Positions 12,901 through 27,900 are shown, counted from the stretch's first letter. The stretch is 64,000 bases of DNA from Macrosoma leucophasiata (GCA_036365455.1 JAWQUS010000009.1:1456001-1520000), one strand, 5' to 3'. Translations and numbers: made by a program. Notes: generated from the letters alone by a model not told the origin.

Positions 12901-15900
12901 GTTACACGTGTGCAGGTCACTGATTATTGATATACATAATAACTCAATCAGTCCACTTCTTTTAGAACTGATGACTGTGATAGGCATATGTACAGATGTG
13001 ATCTTATACAACTGCTCGGTTTTTTTTCATTTTGATGTATGATGGAACCCAAAAAGGTGACATTTTACATTTGCCCATAATTGACAGGTAAGAATGCATC
13101 GCCGACACCAGACGAGAAGCAACAGAGAGAAGAGTTGGAGTCCAGGGTAGATATACTCCAGTCGACTGAAAAGAAGTACAACGATGTTGGTCCGACGTAC
13201 GACTGTGTGCTGTTTCACGATGGAACAGTATGGAGGTAAAGTGTCTTTGCTACAACTTTATACATTTCGGTTTGTTTACAACGAAATATTTGTAAAATGT
13301 AACAATAATAGGACTAATGGTATTCTCTACCAATCAACCTTAGGACCAAATAGAACAGTAACAGTTTTTTTTTAAAGAAAAATGGAAAGAAAACTTTGAC
13401 TTCAGGCGAGACTCGAACTCGCGGCCACTGGGAATCTTGTCCAGCCGCTCTTCCAACTGAGCTACCGAAGTCCTGCCCGATTTATCAAATCTTTCCTTCA
13501 CATATGTGGGGGACAAATTGGCTTACACCAAAATGAAAATACAAGCCTGCATCGATGTACAAGTGGACTGTATATTTTTCGAATTCTTCAATGATCTTTC
13601 TATGCTAACTTAATCACTAGCTTACTTCACTACGTACTAGCTCAGTTTAGGCAGTGTTGAAGATCATCTCATGATTCAGTTTATTCAGTTTAGTTTATTC
13701 ATTTATTTCATATAATTAGGCTCCTGGAGAGCACTTTTACATCGTCATTTTTTTTAAACTAACCTAGAGTGAATAACCACTAATAATAATCAAAAACACA
13801 TAATAAATTAAATAGACACTGAACAATTTTGTATAATATGGAAAGCATCAATATATTTACAAATTCCTCCATTTCCCCATTTCAAAAGAAACATAGAAAG
13901 AATGAATTTGGTCGTCATAATAAAGGTTATTCACCTGGCAGAATTCCAAGGGCAGTCAATACTGAGAAGAACTCTGCCACTGAAGAAACTCAGTACAGCT
14001 CTTTTGAATATAAACTTAAATCTAATACAGTCTGTAAATCCAAAGTACAGGTTTTCGAAATAGCCTGGGAGCGATCGCTTCAATCCCATGGTGTAGTGTC
14101 ATTAAGATAATCACATGTTTTATAATAGTTGCACATGTATAAGCGTTTTTTGATAACTTTCTTAAATTTATTAATCGAAAGACTTTGAACATCTTCAGGT
14201 ATTTTGTTAAAGAAGCGTATACATTGACCTCTAAAAGAATTGCTCACCCTATGCAGTCGTGTTGTGTGCACAGACAATATAAGAAGAAGACAGATTAAAT
14301 GCATAGTTTACGTTTTGTCCAATAAATAGAATTGTATTTCGTATTCAGAGCGTGCATCGACACGTCGGAGAAGGGGGAGCTAGCGGCGGGCGTGACGCTG
14401 GCGGAGTACGGCGCCACGCACCAGCACTCGCACCTGACGCCGCTCGACGAGATGACGGTCAGCGTCAACGTGCACGACGGCGGCGACACCCTCGAGGTCG
14501 TCGGCATGTGCTGTGAGTTTTATTCCATACTGACAGCTGACCTGATGTCAATTTTTACTTTGAGAACAATAATAATCAAAATAATCTACCACTATCGCTT
14601 GTTTATTGAGAGAAAGAAGAACATCGGTCAGATTGTCACTACTGCTTTAAAAGCAGCTACAAATCGACATAAAAAGTGTTAAATAATGTGTAAAAAATTT
14701 TATAGGTTTGAGTACTGTGAACCATTGACTATGGAACCGAAGGAAGGCTGATTGGTCTGTGCTGTGAACCAATTGTTTCTATGGGAAAATAAAATCGTTG
14801 ATTTTTCTGTTGTACTATTTCCCTTAGAATTTTCTTCACATTTCCTTTCAAATCTTCGTTGGATTAATAATATTTCACAACTAAAATAAGCCAAATCGGT
14901 CCAGTCAGCGTTGCCAACCGTCCGGTTTTTGACCGGTCTGTTGGGTTTTAGAAGGAATTGATGTTCTATTTTGACCAAGTATGATCCGATTAATTTTGTT
15001 GTCCGGTTATGGCAGCTGGAAAAGCTTTCAACCCTGGTCCAGTCATTATCGAGTTTAAGTGATACTAACAAAGTCATTAAATTTTTATGTAATATAGAGA
15101 ATAGCTTTTGTGTTGTAGAGCAAGCACTAAATTAATATTATAATAATAATACTCTTTATTGTACACTCAACAGAATCACAAAATAGAAATAATACATGGA
15201 CAGTAAATAAAACGAGCGGCCTTATCGCTGTCAGCGATTTCTTCCAGGCAACCATAATTTAACAGAAATGCGCTTAGGAAGAAGTAGGGGTGTACAAATT
15301 AAAGCTAAGAAAATAAAATAATAATAATAGGTACATGCTAAAATTAAATTAATTAATTAATGATTATATTAATTTGTAAATTAATATCATTATGCTATAT
15401 ATAAAATAAGACATTTAAATATGACAATGTGTAAAAATGTAATGTGTATGTATTATTTACAATTTTTATGAAATTTTGCAGTGCCAGAAAATGGCAACTA
15501 AGTATTACTACAACCTATTTTAAGAACTTTATGTATCTACTTAGTTAGCAAATAAATGACTATGACTATATTTCCCTTGGTTTTAAACTTGGAACTTACA
15601 CGCCAAACTTCAGCTCAAATAGGCGTGTTTGGCGCGTAGGAGCGGCCTGTACCGCTCGACCCCTCGATCCACAAAGAGCGCGGTCCAAAGTCGGTCATCG
15701 TGAAGTGATCAATTTGCAGCGACGCACGGCACCCACGTGGCGGCGATAGCGGCGGCCCACTTCGCGGAGGAGCCCGCCCGCAGCGGCGTGGCGCCGGGCG
15801 CGCGCCTCGTGTCGCTCACCATCGGCGACAGCCGCCTCGGCTCCATGGAGACGGGCGCCGCGCTCGTGCGCGCCTGCATCCGCGTCATGCAGCTGTGCGC

Positions 15901-18900
15901 CGCGGGCACCGCCGTCCACGTCGTCAACATGAGCTACGGCGAGCACGCGCATTGGTCCAACGCCGGGTCAGTTTTTTTTTTCATCATTTCAGCCGAAAGA
16001 CTGCTGAACAAAGGCCTCCCCCAAAGAACGCCGCGACGAACAGTCCCGGGCCGCCCTCATCCAGCGATTGCCCGCGACCTTCACCGGGTCGTCGGTCCAC
16101 CTCGTGGGGGGCCTGCCTACGCTTCGTCTTCCGGTACGCGGTCGCCACTCCAGAACTCTTCTGCCCCAACGGCCGTCAGTTCTGCGAGCTATGTGCCCTG
16201 CTCACTGCCACTTGAGTTTCGCACTTCGGTGGGCTATGTCGGTTACTTTGGTTCTCATGCGGATCTCCTCGTTTCTGATTCGATCTCGCAGAGAAACTCC
16301 GAGCATAGCCCTCTCGATTGCTCTCTGAGTGACCTTGAGCCTTCTTATGAGGCTCATTTTTTTATGTCTCCTTTATTTCTGCAATCTGCCTCATTTGGGC
16401 TTTTAGCTGATGGTTAGACATTTCAGTATAGACATGCATGGTACACGCCCAGTGGCGCATCCGTATACAGAGTAGAATCCACGAGGAAGATCTTTTTTAC
16501 GATGGGAGAAGGTCCCGGGAACCTCTCCTTTTCAAGTGCTTAAAGGCGCGAACGGGCTTCATCAATCCGCAAGCATGCTCTTTGGGATGCCTCTCCATGC
16601 GACGAGAGTACGACTTCATTTTATTAAGAATTTCCTCCTTCACTGTTGGTATCTTCAGATCTTTGGGTCAGTTGAAGGCTGAAAGTTCTCATTGATATAC
16701 CCGAAACGCCTCGATTAATATTCCTCGAAACACAATGTGGTGGTAAATAGTATGTCACGATTTACGTTTTGTACCATATACCTAATTAGTAGCGAGCTTA
16801 CTGACTTAATACATTGTCCGACTCGAATAGTAGCTCTGTCTCCGAAACTTCTGAAAACCCACCAAATTTCCCATGAGAAAATTGAGAAGGTTTCAGTTTT
16901 ATTCGACCCCGGATTTGATTGTCGATCCCAGAATCCCTGTGGTAGCCAGTCATTACCAATCATCGTTCGTAATGACCGGCTACCGAAGCAGTCGTCCAGC
17001 GGCAGCGAGCCATCCATGTCGATATGCTTATGTTAATTATCTCGTGCATTGATGTGTTTGTATGTTTGTTGTACCAGGCGGGTGGGAGAGGTGATGAACG
17101 CTGTAGTGAGCCGCTACGGTGTATCGTGGGTGGTGTCAGGCGGAAACCACGGGCCCGCGCTCGCCACCGTCGGCGCGCCCCCCGACATCGCGCACCCCGT
17201 GCTCATAGGTAACTGTCCCCCAGCCTCACAGGATCACTCCCCGAACCTATCCCCTACCAATAATATTGTAAAGAAGTGTAACTAAGCCCAAAAGAATGGT
17301 TCCACGTTATGTGGTGGACCGTTTGTTTGAGTCAAGCAAACTACTCAAAGTGGAGCGCCGAGCAGCAAGGAGATGTCCAATAGCCAGATGCGTTTAGGTG
17401 GACCATATTTAAGCCTCGCCCACGGTCCACTACATCACTTGGAACAATTCTTTTGGGCTTAGTTACATTTCTTTACAATTGAGCTAAGTATGATACAGTT
17501 TAACATTCGCGTCGTTTATGTTGCAGGCGTAGGCGCATACGTGTCCCCCGAGATGATGTCGGCGGCGTACTCGATGCGCGCTCGCGGGCCCCCCGGGGCC
17601 TTCAGCTGGAGCTCGCGCGGGCCCTGTCCCGACGGAGGCGCCGGCCTCTCCGTGTGCGCCCCGGGCGGCGCTGTGGCCTCTGTGGCCAGGTGAGTGTGGG
17701 GTGTGGGGTGTGGCTGCAGCTCGCGCGGGCCCTGTCCCGACGGGGGCGCCGGCCTCTCCGTGTGCGCCCCGGGCGGCGCTGTGGCCTCTGTGGCCAGGTG
17801 AGTGTGGGGTGTGGCTTCAACTCGCGCGGGCCCTGTCCCGACGGGGGCGCTGGCCTCGTGAGTGTGGGTGAAGTCCAAACTTACACTCTACATTGGTCCT
17901 TCGAGCCGGATCCATAATAAAAAAAAGATCCGGACGAATTGAAAACCTCCTCCTTTATTCGAAGTCGGTTAAAAACATCCAAGAATTCATTTAAAAATGT
18001 AATTAACATGGGAAATTATTAACTTCCAGGTTCACATTGCGACAATCACAGTTGATGAACGGCACGTCTATGGCCGCGCCGCACGTCGCTGGCGCTGTTG
18101 GTACGTTACTCACACACCACCCACCCAAACACACACACCCCCCACCCAAACACACATACACCCCCCACCCAAACACACATAAAACTCCCACCCAAACACA
18201 CACACCACCCACCCAAACACACACCATCCACCCAAACACACACACCATCCACCCAAACACACACCCCCCACCCAAACACACACACACCCCACATTCACAG
18301 CACCACACTAGGTATAAACCTGTGTCGTGGGTGTGATTGTGCACACAACACAAACACCCAGACCCAAAACAAATATCTGTAGGCCATACAAATACTTGTC
18401 CCGGTGCGGGGATAGAAACCCGCGACCTTTCGAGTCAAACGGTCGTGTCACACCGCTGGACTAATCGGGTCGTCAAGTTACGTACGAGGCGTGAAGTTAC
18501 GATTACATTTTAAAAGTAAATTATATATTTTATTTTTAAAGAAAAATGGAAAGAAAAATTTGAGAATTTTTTGATTTCAGGCGAGGCTCGAACTCGCGAC
18601 CTACTGGGAATCTAGTCCAGCCGCTCTTCCAATTGAGCTATTGAAGCCCTGCCCGATTTGTCAAATCTTTCCTTCACATCTATTGCATAGTTGGCAATAG
18701 ATGGCGCTACTTCTACCATAAAGCAATGCAATAGATGTGAAGGAAAGATTTGACAAATCGGGCAGGGCTTCAGTAGCTCAATTGGAAGAGCGGCTGGACT
18801 AGATTCCCAGTAGGTCGCGAGTTCGAGTCTCGTCTGAAGTCAAATTTTTCTTTCCATTTTTCTTTAAAAATAAAATATATTTTACAAGCATGTGTTAATG

Positions 18901-21900
18901 CGAAATAATATAAAACAATTAGTAAATTATATGTTTACAGCTGCGCTAATATCGGGATTAAAAGCAAAGGAGTTGCCATATTCGCCGTATTCAATGAAGC
19001 GGGCGCTGGAAAATTCTGCCACCTACCTCTCGCACGTCGAGCCCTGGGCGCAGGGATGCGGGTTACTTAATATTGAAAAGGTATTTTATTTATTTTTACT
19101 GTAGCTCAAATTGTAAAAGTCGGGTGCTCAAAGTTCAGGGTTGCCAATGTTTATTGTTTCGTAATGGAACACTGACAGATAAAAGCGATAGTCTGATGTT
19201 AGTTGCTCATTTTTTTTTGTAATTTTGTTTTATTTCTGGTATATTGGATCGTTACGCTAAAGAAGTATAATTTCTTACGTGCGTACACACACTTTTTTAA
19301 CATACCTTTATATGTTTGGGTCGTATCTATGTATATATTACATAAATACGGACGGAGTCTTCGAGTTTAATTTTCACTGGTTTTTAGAAGTCTCATCAAC
19401 TTGAAACTTTGCACACGACTTAAGAACCGATGACAATGCAATTCGAAAAATATAATTAAAAACATTCATACATAATTTATAAGTTGAAAATAAATTACAG
19501 TTTCAAATAAACTAAAAATATATATATATTTTATTATTATAATTATATCTGTAGTTTCTCAAGCCCTCTACGTTTTTTGTACTTCCACGGTCTTTGTGTG
19601 GGTGTCTGTAGGTTGCAGTTATCACTTAACATCAATGTGAACTGCATGCTTGTTAGTCACTTCCATAACTTCTGGTGGTAATCTTACTGGTGGTAGAGTT
19701 CCAGTGACGGAGCTCGCGGGCGTAGTCACCACCGCATTACCTAATATACTTGCCGCTAAATGGTAGTGTTCAGCACTATCGTGTTCCGGTCAGGTGGTAA
19801 TGTACGGCCCTGTAATTTCCGGCACAGAGGCATAACACCTTAGGCCTTAGGAGTGGTAACGCATCTGTATTTTTACCTCTGGTCATTGTGTGGGTGTCCA
19901 TAGGCTGCAGTCATCACTTAACATCAATGTGAACTGTATGCTTGTTTGCCAGTTATAAAACATAAAAAAAATATATATAAAAAAAACGAATAATACGAAT
20001 TTCTCAATTGATGACTACTGTTTTATTTATATATTTTTTTATTTTCATTAATTTTAAAGATGTGTTTTTTTTGCCAACTATACAAATGTCGGCACGATCT
20101 TTCGCGACCTCAGGCGTTCGAGCTGCTATCGACGTATTCGGACGCGGGCGAGCGCGACGTGACGTTCAGCGTGACGTGCTCCGGCGGACACGGCAAGGGC
20201 GTGCTGCTGCGGCCCACCGCCCCCTCCGCCCCGTCCGCCCCCCCCGCGCCCTTCGACGTCACCGTCACCGTGGAGCCCGTCTTCCTCCGGGACCACCGCG
20301 ACGAGAACAGTGAGCCTCTCTTGCCGCATCGTCTCCTGCCCTAGCCAACTGACAAATCGACGACAACAATACGGTTTATTGTACACCAGTAAAAAATACA
20401 AAGAATTACACAATAGAGTTACAGAGTATACAAGAGGCGGCCTTATCGCTAGATGAGCGATCTCTACCAGACAACTTTTGAGTAGAGGAAAAGATGTAAA
20501 AGAGTAGGTTAGAGAAGTACAGATCAAAATTTCGAACAGTAAATAAATAATAATAATAAAAAAAAAACAAAGTTAAAGTCAAACCACCTTATTCATAAAC
20601 GTATATTACATACGTTTTAGGTATAAGATGCTTTGTCTTTGTCAGGTGCATTGTCAAATGTTCAGGATAGAAAAGGACAAAGGAGAGATTAGCAACACTA
20701 GCTAAAATACGTTTATTAATAAAAGGGAAAATGTTTAGTATGTTCTTAGGTTTCCACGAGCTACGCTCATTGAAATAAAACTAGTTTTCAGATTTTTTGT
20801 GGATGGACATGGAAGTGGCAAACAAGTATGCAATTCACATTGATCATTGTTTTATATTATTTCGCATTAACACATGCTTGTGAAATATATTTTATTTTAA
20901 AGAAAAATGGAAAGAAAAATTTGACTTCAGGCGAGACTCGAACTCGCGACCTACTGGGAATCTAGTCCAGCCGCTCTTCCAATTGAGCTACTGAAGCCCT
21001 GCCCGATTATTTTGGTAATAGATGGCGCTACTGCTACCATAAAAGCAATGCAATAGATGTGAAGGAAAGATTTGACAAATCGGGCAGGGCTTCAGTAGCT
21101 CAATTGGAAGAGCGGCTGGACTAGATTCCCAGTAGGTCGCGAGTTCGAGTCTCGCCTGAAGTCAAATTCTTCTTTCCATTTTTCTTTAAAATAAAATTCA
21201 CATTGATGTTAAGTGATGACTGCAGCCTATACACACCCCCACAACGACCAAGATCAAAATGCAGATGTGTTACCACTCCTGAGGTCTAAAGTGTTACGCC
21301 TCTGTGCCACCTGATCGGAATACGATAGTGTTGAACACTACCGTTTAGCGGCAAGTATATAAGGTAATGAAGTGGTGCCTACACCCGCGAGTTTTTCAAT
21401 GAAGCTCTACCACCGGAAAACGGTGTAGTGAAGGTGGCTCTAGCTCTCTATATCCATAGAGCGAGACAGAGCTCTATTGGGCTCTATTGATAAAATCCAA
21501 TATTGAATTGAATTAAGACGACTTGGGTTTCTGTAAAATGTCTTTCTAAATAAGAAACGGTGTAGTAGGACGGGGCAGATACAATAAAGTGTATACAGGT
21601 GCCCGCGCATTGCAGATCTGGGTGTGATACCAAAGCAGATAGAGTGGGGCATGCGGCTGGCGCTGGCGTGTGAGGGGGGCGCGGGGGGGTCGGGGGGGGC
21701 GGCCTGGCTGTCGGCCCCGCGCCACCTCGACCTCATGAACATCGCGCGCCCCTTCGGCATCCGCATCGACACGCGGGGCTTGCCGCCCGGACCTCATTTT
21801 ACTAGGTTTGTATTTTTTTGTGTTTTGACGATAGAGAGACCAAACGTCGCGCATAAGAGGGGAGGAGGTTGGGTGAGGCGGGGCAATAGTTATATTTTGG

Positions 21901-24900
21901 AAAAAAGTTTCTTACCGCGCGGTTACGCTGGCTGAGGGGCCTAGGCGAGCGTCACGAAATATCTTCAAGACACTTGCTATAGTGCGTAGCGCTCGGAGAG
22001 AGGACAGGTTGAGTATAGGATTCCACTTATTCGTTCTCTCTCTCTCGACAGTGACAAGCCACGCGAAGCGCGCGTCCGCTGCGTATGCGCACATTATTTT
22101 GTCGTGTTCGTTAGTTTTAGTTATTTTTAATATATTTAAAAATAAATAATGGATTGTGAAAGTGATTCATTAGATGTCGAAGAGGAATTTCATTCCAATC
22201 GGGTGTTTCACATGTGACACCTCAGACAGTTTTTTTTTGTGAGGCTTTAACATATATAGTAGAAAAGCGTTTGCTGGGTCGGCTAGTCGGTACATAATCG
22301 CGTGTATAAAAATATAAATCGTAACCGATCACAATTGAAGCAAGAGAGTGGAACATATCCTCGTAGGCAATACGCGCGCATGCGCATTACGTTCCAGTAT
22401 CAACGCGTACGACGTGTCGTGCGTGGAGAAGGGCCCCGTGTTCCGCGTGCCCGTGACGGTGCTGCAGCCGGCCGCGCTGTCGGCGGCGCACGCGCTGGCG
22501 GGCGGGCCCGCGCTGTTCCGCCCCGCCGCCATACAGCGGCACTTCGTCATACGTGAGTTGTTTTTTTTTTTTTTATGTAAAGGAAGTGGCAAACAAGCGT
22601 GCAGTTCACATTGATGTTAAGTGATGACTGCAGCCTATAGACACCCACACAAAGACCGAGGTCAAAATGCAGATGTGTTACCACTCCTGAGGCCTAAGGT
22701 GTTATGCCTCTGTGCCGGAAATTACAGGGCCGTACGTTACCACCTGACCGGAACACGATAGTGCTAAACGCTACCATTTAGCGGCGAGTATATTAGGTAA
22801 TGCGGTGGTGCCTACGCCCGCGAGCTCCGTCACTGGAGCTCTACCACCAGTAAAAATTAATTTATTCCTCCGGGCCACCGGCCGCGGCGGACCGGAGGGG
22901 AGTAGCCTTATGCCGGCCCCTCTGTCAAAGTAGAAGCACGAGTGGGCCTATGCCTGTCGCTTAGATGTTTAAATATGGGCGTGAATGGATTGTTTATGTA
23001 TTTTGTTGAAGTCGAGCTGTGAGTTTCAGATACACGCATTTTCCCCCTACTACTAAAAAAGACAGCCTGTTTTGCATCGGTAATAGACGCTGTGGCTACT
23101 CCCCTCCGGTCCGGCCCGTGTTACTCTATACTTGGAAATAATAAATTGTTTTAGTGATAGGTCAAATTACAAATATAAAATTTAAGCGAATAACATTCAA
23201 ACGTAACACATGTGTGAGTCGGCGTCTGGATATGATCACTAATTTTCTTGTACTAGAATAAATTCTTCCACTAGTGGAGTCAATCGACCAAACAATGACG
23301 GTGGTGACTGCAGTGTTAAATAAATTATATTTTATTTAAAGAAAAATGGAAAGAAAAATTGGCTTCAGGCGAGACTCGAACTAGCTTAAAATATATTTCA
23401 CAAGCATGTGTTACTGCGAAATATTATAAAACAATTATTAAGGGTAAAAGCGACTTCTTTACGATATTCAATAAACTGCAAAGTCTATTATATCGGTTGC
23501 CTAACTAGCTTAGTTGGCAATAGATGGCGCTGCTGCTACCATAAAGCAATGTAATAAATATGAAGGAAAGATTTGACAAATCGGGCAGGACTTCAGTAGC
23601 TCAATTGGAAGAGCGGCTGGACTAGATTCCCAGTAGGCCGCGAGTTCGAGTCTCGCCTGAAGTCAAATTTTTCTTTCCATTTTGCTTTAAATAAAATATA
23701 TTTCACAAGCATGTGTTAATGCGAAATAATATAAAACAAATAAATTAATTATGTTTTAGAAAACAATATCTTAAATAAAAAGTACCTAATGCAAGATGGC
23801 AATTCTGCGAAAATACTGCCGTCATTGCATTGCGATTGATTTGTATACCAAGTGTGGTCATCAAGGCATACCCACCTTATAAGGGCGGCCAACCAAAACT
23901 GCGATGTGATGCGACTACGCATCACAGGCGATGTATTCGTGCGAGCTCGCAGATATTTGCGATGCGATGCGAATTCGCAGTTATGTGTGGGAGCCCTTAG
24001 ATTTTACTCCTTAAAAAACGATTTTAGTTATAAGGCCCGGTACTCTCGTATCACAATAAAATTGCATTCTTCGCGGTGATTCGAAATAACTTCACGCATC
24101 TAAGGCTGAGTTGCACCGAGGTATTTGTTGAAGTTAAAGTTATTGTAACATTTCACATCATTTTTGGTGATGCGGTTCAGAATACCGAAGATTGGTAGTG
24201 AGGGGAAAAAGACGGAATGTTGGGGTACCTTGACGATGGTGGATGAACTCCTCGGCACTGAACTGCGCGGTGGGCTGCTACTGCAGCCGATGTTATAGCG
24301 GTCGCGGGCTAGCGGTAGCGGTGCGGTGTGTCGTGCGCGCGCGTTCGCGTTCAACGGGCTTGTGTCGGTGCAGCGCTGGTCCTCTCCGTCGCACCTCCAC
24401 CGTCTCAGGAGCGAGGACGAAGGAAGGGCGGAAGGCAGAGGGCAGGGGGAAGGAAGGCGACAATGCGATGCGCGCGCGCGGTTAATACGGTGTATAAATT
24501 TGGCGGTAACAATTTTCTTACTTAAAGAAATCTGTTAAAGTTAGAGAGAGATGTGATATGTTACCGTTAATAACTTTAACTTTAACAAATACCGTGGTGC
24601 AACCCAGGCTAACTTGAACAGATTTATTTAAGTTTCAGAAGGATGTGAAATGTTACAATAACTTATGCTCGACTGTGTGTTTAATGAACTCCACAGCACC
24701 GGCCGACGCGACGTGGTGCGTGGTGCGACTGCAGGCGAGCGACGGGGCGGGCGGGGGTGGGGCCGGCGGGAGCGGGGGCGGTGGGGGCGGGCTGGAGCGG
24801 GGGGGCCGGTTCCTGCTGCACAGCATGCAGCTGCTGCCGCGCCGCAGCTGCCGCTCGCACGAGGCGCAGAAGATGCTCACCGTCACCGCCGACGCCCCCG

Positions 24901-27900
24901 CCACGCTGCCCTTCCGCGTCGTGGTGAGTGCGTCCTGCCTCCCACGCGGAGCCTTGTCACTTGTATTGGTTTTTTTTTTTTTTTTTTTTTCTTATTTCGG
25001 GCTTTATGTAGGCGGCCTGTTTCGAAGCGGCACTAGTCTACTTCACCGTGCAAACGGCGAGCGAAGAAGGCGCTCCAGCCTAAAGTCACTTATATAGGGA
25101 TTTGCGACTTTGCTAAATATCCATGTTTACTAGATTGCGCGAATCGTGTACAGTACTCGACGATTAATATTGCACATCGAGCCTGCAAAAGAGACGATCG
25201 GTTCGTTTCGACTTCGTAGAATAGACCTCTGTTGCACACTACCTACGTAAGCACTGATAGTCCGGTATTGATAAAAATGGTCGACGAACGTCGACTACGA
25301 TGCGAAAAGGAAAACGCTCTACAGACCCGAAACGAGCCGAAGTCTCCTTCCTAGGCTCGATGTGCAATATTATTGTTGAACACTGTGCACATCGGTCCAC
25401 ACCGCGCGCTTCACGCGACCGAGGCGCCTTTGGGCCAATAACGGTGCACTTGAATCGCGCGCGGCATGTCCACACTGACCGCGATTGGAGCGCGTTGGAT
25501 CGTCCGGTGTGGACCTGGCTATTGAGCTTCAATCATTAAAATGTTGTTTTATATTATTTCGCATTAACACATGCTTGTGAAATATATTTTATTTTTAAAG
25601 AAAAATGGAAAGAAAAATTTGACTTCAGGCGAGACTCAGAACTCGCGACCTACTGGGAATGTAGTCCAGCCGCTCATCCAATTGAGCTACTGAAACCCTG
25701 CCCGATTTGCCCAATAAACTGAAAAGTCTATTATATCGGTTGCCTAACTAGCATAGTTGGTAGCTACTGCTACCATAAAGCAATGCAATAGATGTGAAGG
25801 AAAGATTTGACAAATCGGGCAGGGCTTCAGTAGCTCAATTGGAAGAGCGGCTGGACTAGATTCCCAGTAGGCCGCGAGTTCGAGTCTCGCCTGCAGTCAA
25901 ATTTTTCTTTCCATTTTTCACTAAAATGTTATTGAATTGATTTAGCATTATAAAACTAACCGGTTTGAGAGACAGCACACTAATTAGATTATAGAAATAA
26001 CTATTCACGGTAAAAATGCGTTTTCTTTCCCCCCAGGGCGGCGTAACACTGGAAGTGGCGATAGCGAAGTACTGGGCGAACGTGGGCGACATGCTGCTGG
26101 ACTACAGCATAGAGTTCCACGGCATCAAGCCCGACTTCGGGCAGCGTCTCCTGGTGACGGGGCACGCGCTGGCCCCCGTCCTCCTCACGGCGCTCCGGCC
26201 CCAGGACGTGCAGCCCGCCGCGCACCTCAAGCACGCCGAGCCCGTCTACAGGTGAGTGGGGCCACACGCCACACGCCACACGCCACACGCCACACGCCAC
26301 TGCTGTCACGGCTGTCATCCTAACACCACCTCCGCGCAAATAAGCCTTACCCCCTTAACCCCTTCCCATTCTTGCAGGTAAATCTCACTTCCTCCGCGCA
26401 GGTATATCTTGTTCCCCTAACTATTCCCCTCCGCGCAGGTTAGTCTTTTTCTCCAAAGACCTCCGCACAGGTAAATCTTGGCCCCTTAACCCGCAGCAGG
26501 TATCTCTGCGTAGGTATTATATTAAATAAATATTTATAAGCTACTATCACTTACCATCAATGTGAACTGTCCGCTTGTTTGCCACTTTATGACAAATAAT
26601 AAAACGTGTTACACATTGGATATTTCACACGATGGATATATAATATTGCACTAGTATTTAACCGGTTGCGTATATGTTTCAGGCCAGCAGAATCTAAATT
26701 ATCCCCGCTGGGCGCCCGCGACGTACTGCCCCCGGGCCGCCAGATATACCAGCTCATCAATACGTACAATTTCAACATCGCCAAAGCTACTGAGGTATTT
26801 ATTTATTACTTTAATTACAACGATACATAATACGTATTACAGTAATCAATAACACACTATCATACAATGCTCTCGCGAAATTTCATACATACAGTCAATA
26901 ATATTAAATTTAAATTTGTGTGGGTGTCTATAGGCTGCAGTCATTACTTAACATCAATGTGAACTGCATGCTTGTTTGCCACTTTCACGACATAAAAAAC
27001 GGCATTAAAAACTGACTTAATACCCGCACAAATATATCAACTCCTCTCTTAAAGGGATTGGAGCAGATTTCTAAACAAAAAGTGTATATTTTAAGAACTT
27101 TAACTTTTTTCTTTAGTAACAAAGAGTCCGGATACCAATTGTTGGCTAAAGTCCAATACAACATTTTACCCTCTCTGTTAAAAGAGAAGGGGAAGAGGGC
27201 AGATGTCCAAAAAAAGTTATGTACGAAATTATTTGTTAGGCTAATAGAGTCCGCATACCAAGTTTCAACTTTCTACCTTGAAAATTGTGGAATGCTTCCT
27301 ACAATTTGCCATCCCCTATGATAGGGGGTGGGGCAGATTTACAAAAAAAAAATATGTACGTAACTATTTGTTAGGCTCAAAGAGTCCACATACCAAGTTT
27401 CAACTTTCTACCTTGAAATTGTGGAATGCTCCCTACAAATTGCCACCCCCTATGATAGGGGATGGGGCAGATCTCCAAAAAAAATTAAATATCAAGTAAA
27501 CGTTGTTTTTTTAGTAACAAAGAGGCCGCGTATCAATTTTTAGCTTTCCACCTTGAATACTGCGGAAAGCCCAATACAAATTTCACTCCCTCTTTTAAGG
27601 GGATGTGGGTAGATAAAATAAAAAAATATGTACTTATTGTTTGTTAGGCTCATAGAGTTCGCATACCGAGTTTTAATCTTCTACCTTGAAAATTGTGGAA
27701 TGCTCCAAACAAATTTCTATCACCTATTTTAGGGGATGTAGGAGATTTCTAAAATTATTAATTCAATAATAAGCAAATGTTGTTTTTTTTAGTAATAAAG
27801 AGTCCGCATACCTATTTTTGGCTTTCCAGCTTGAACACTGCCTTAATCTCTCCAGACACGAGAAAAATATGACAATTGAAATTCAATTGTGTCTCGCCGC

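Noticed and set aside
17887..17975. A retroelement gag piece suggested by the CCTTCGAGCCGGATCC region
   Set aside because: Too short to support; no frame could be followed.
18003..18382. Cys/Val/Trp- or His/Pro/Thr-rich frames
   Set aside because: Translations of the CA-rich microsatellite in intron 9.
18580..18660. Functional tRNA genes
   Set aside because: The tRNA-like cores occur in many dispersed copies with target duplications and imperfect anticodon stems, so they are SINE heads.
24243..24538. Arg/Gly-rich frames in intron 13
   Set aside because: Lie in the GC-rich centre of a MITE and match nothing recognisable.
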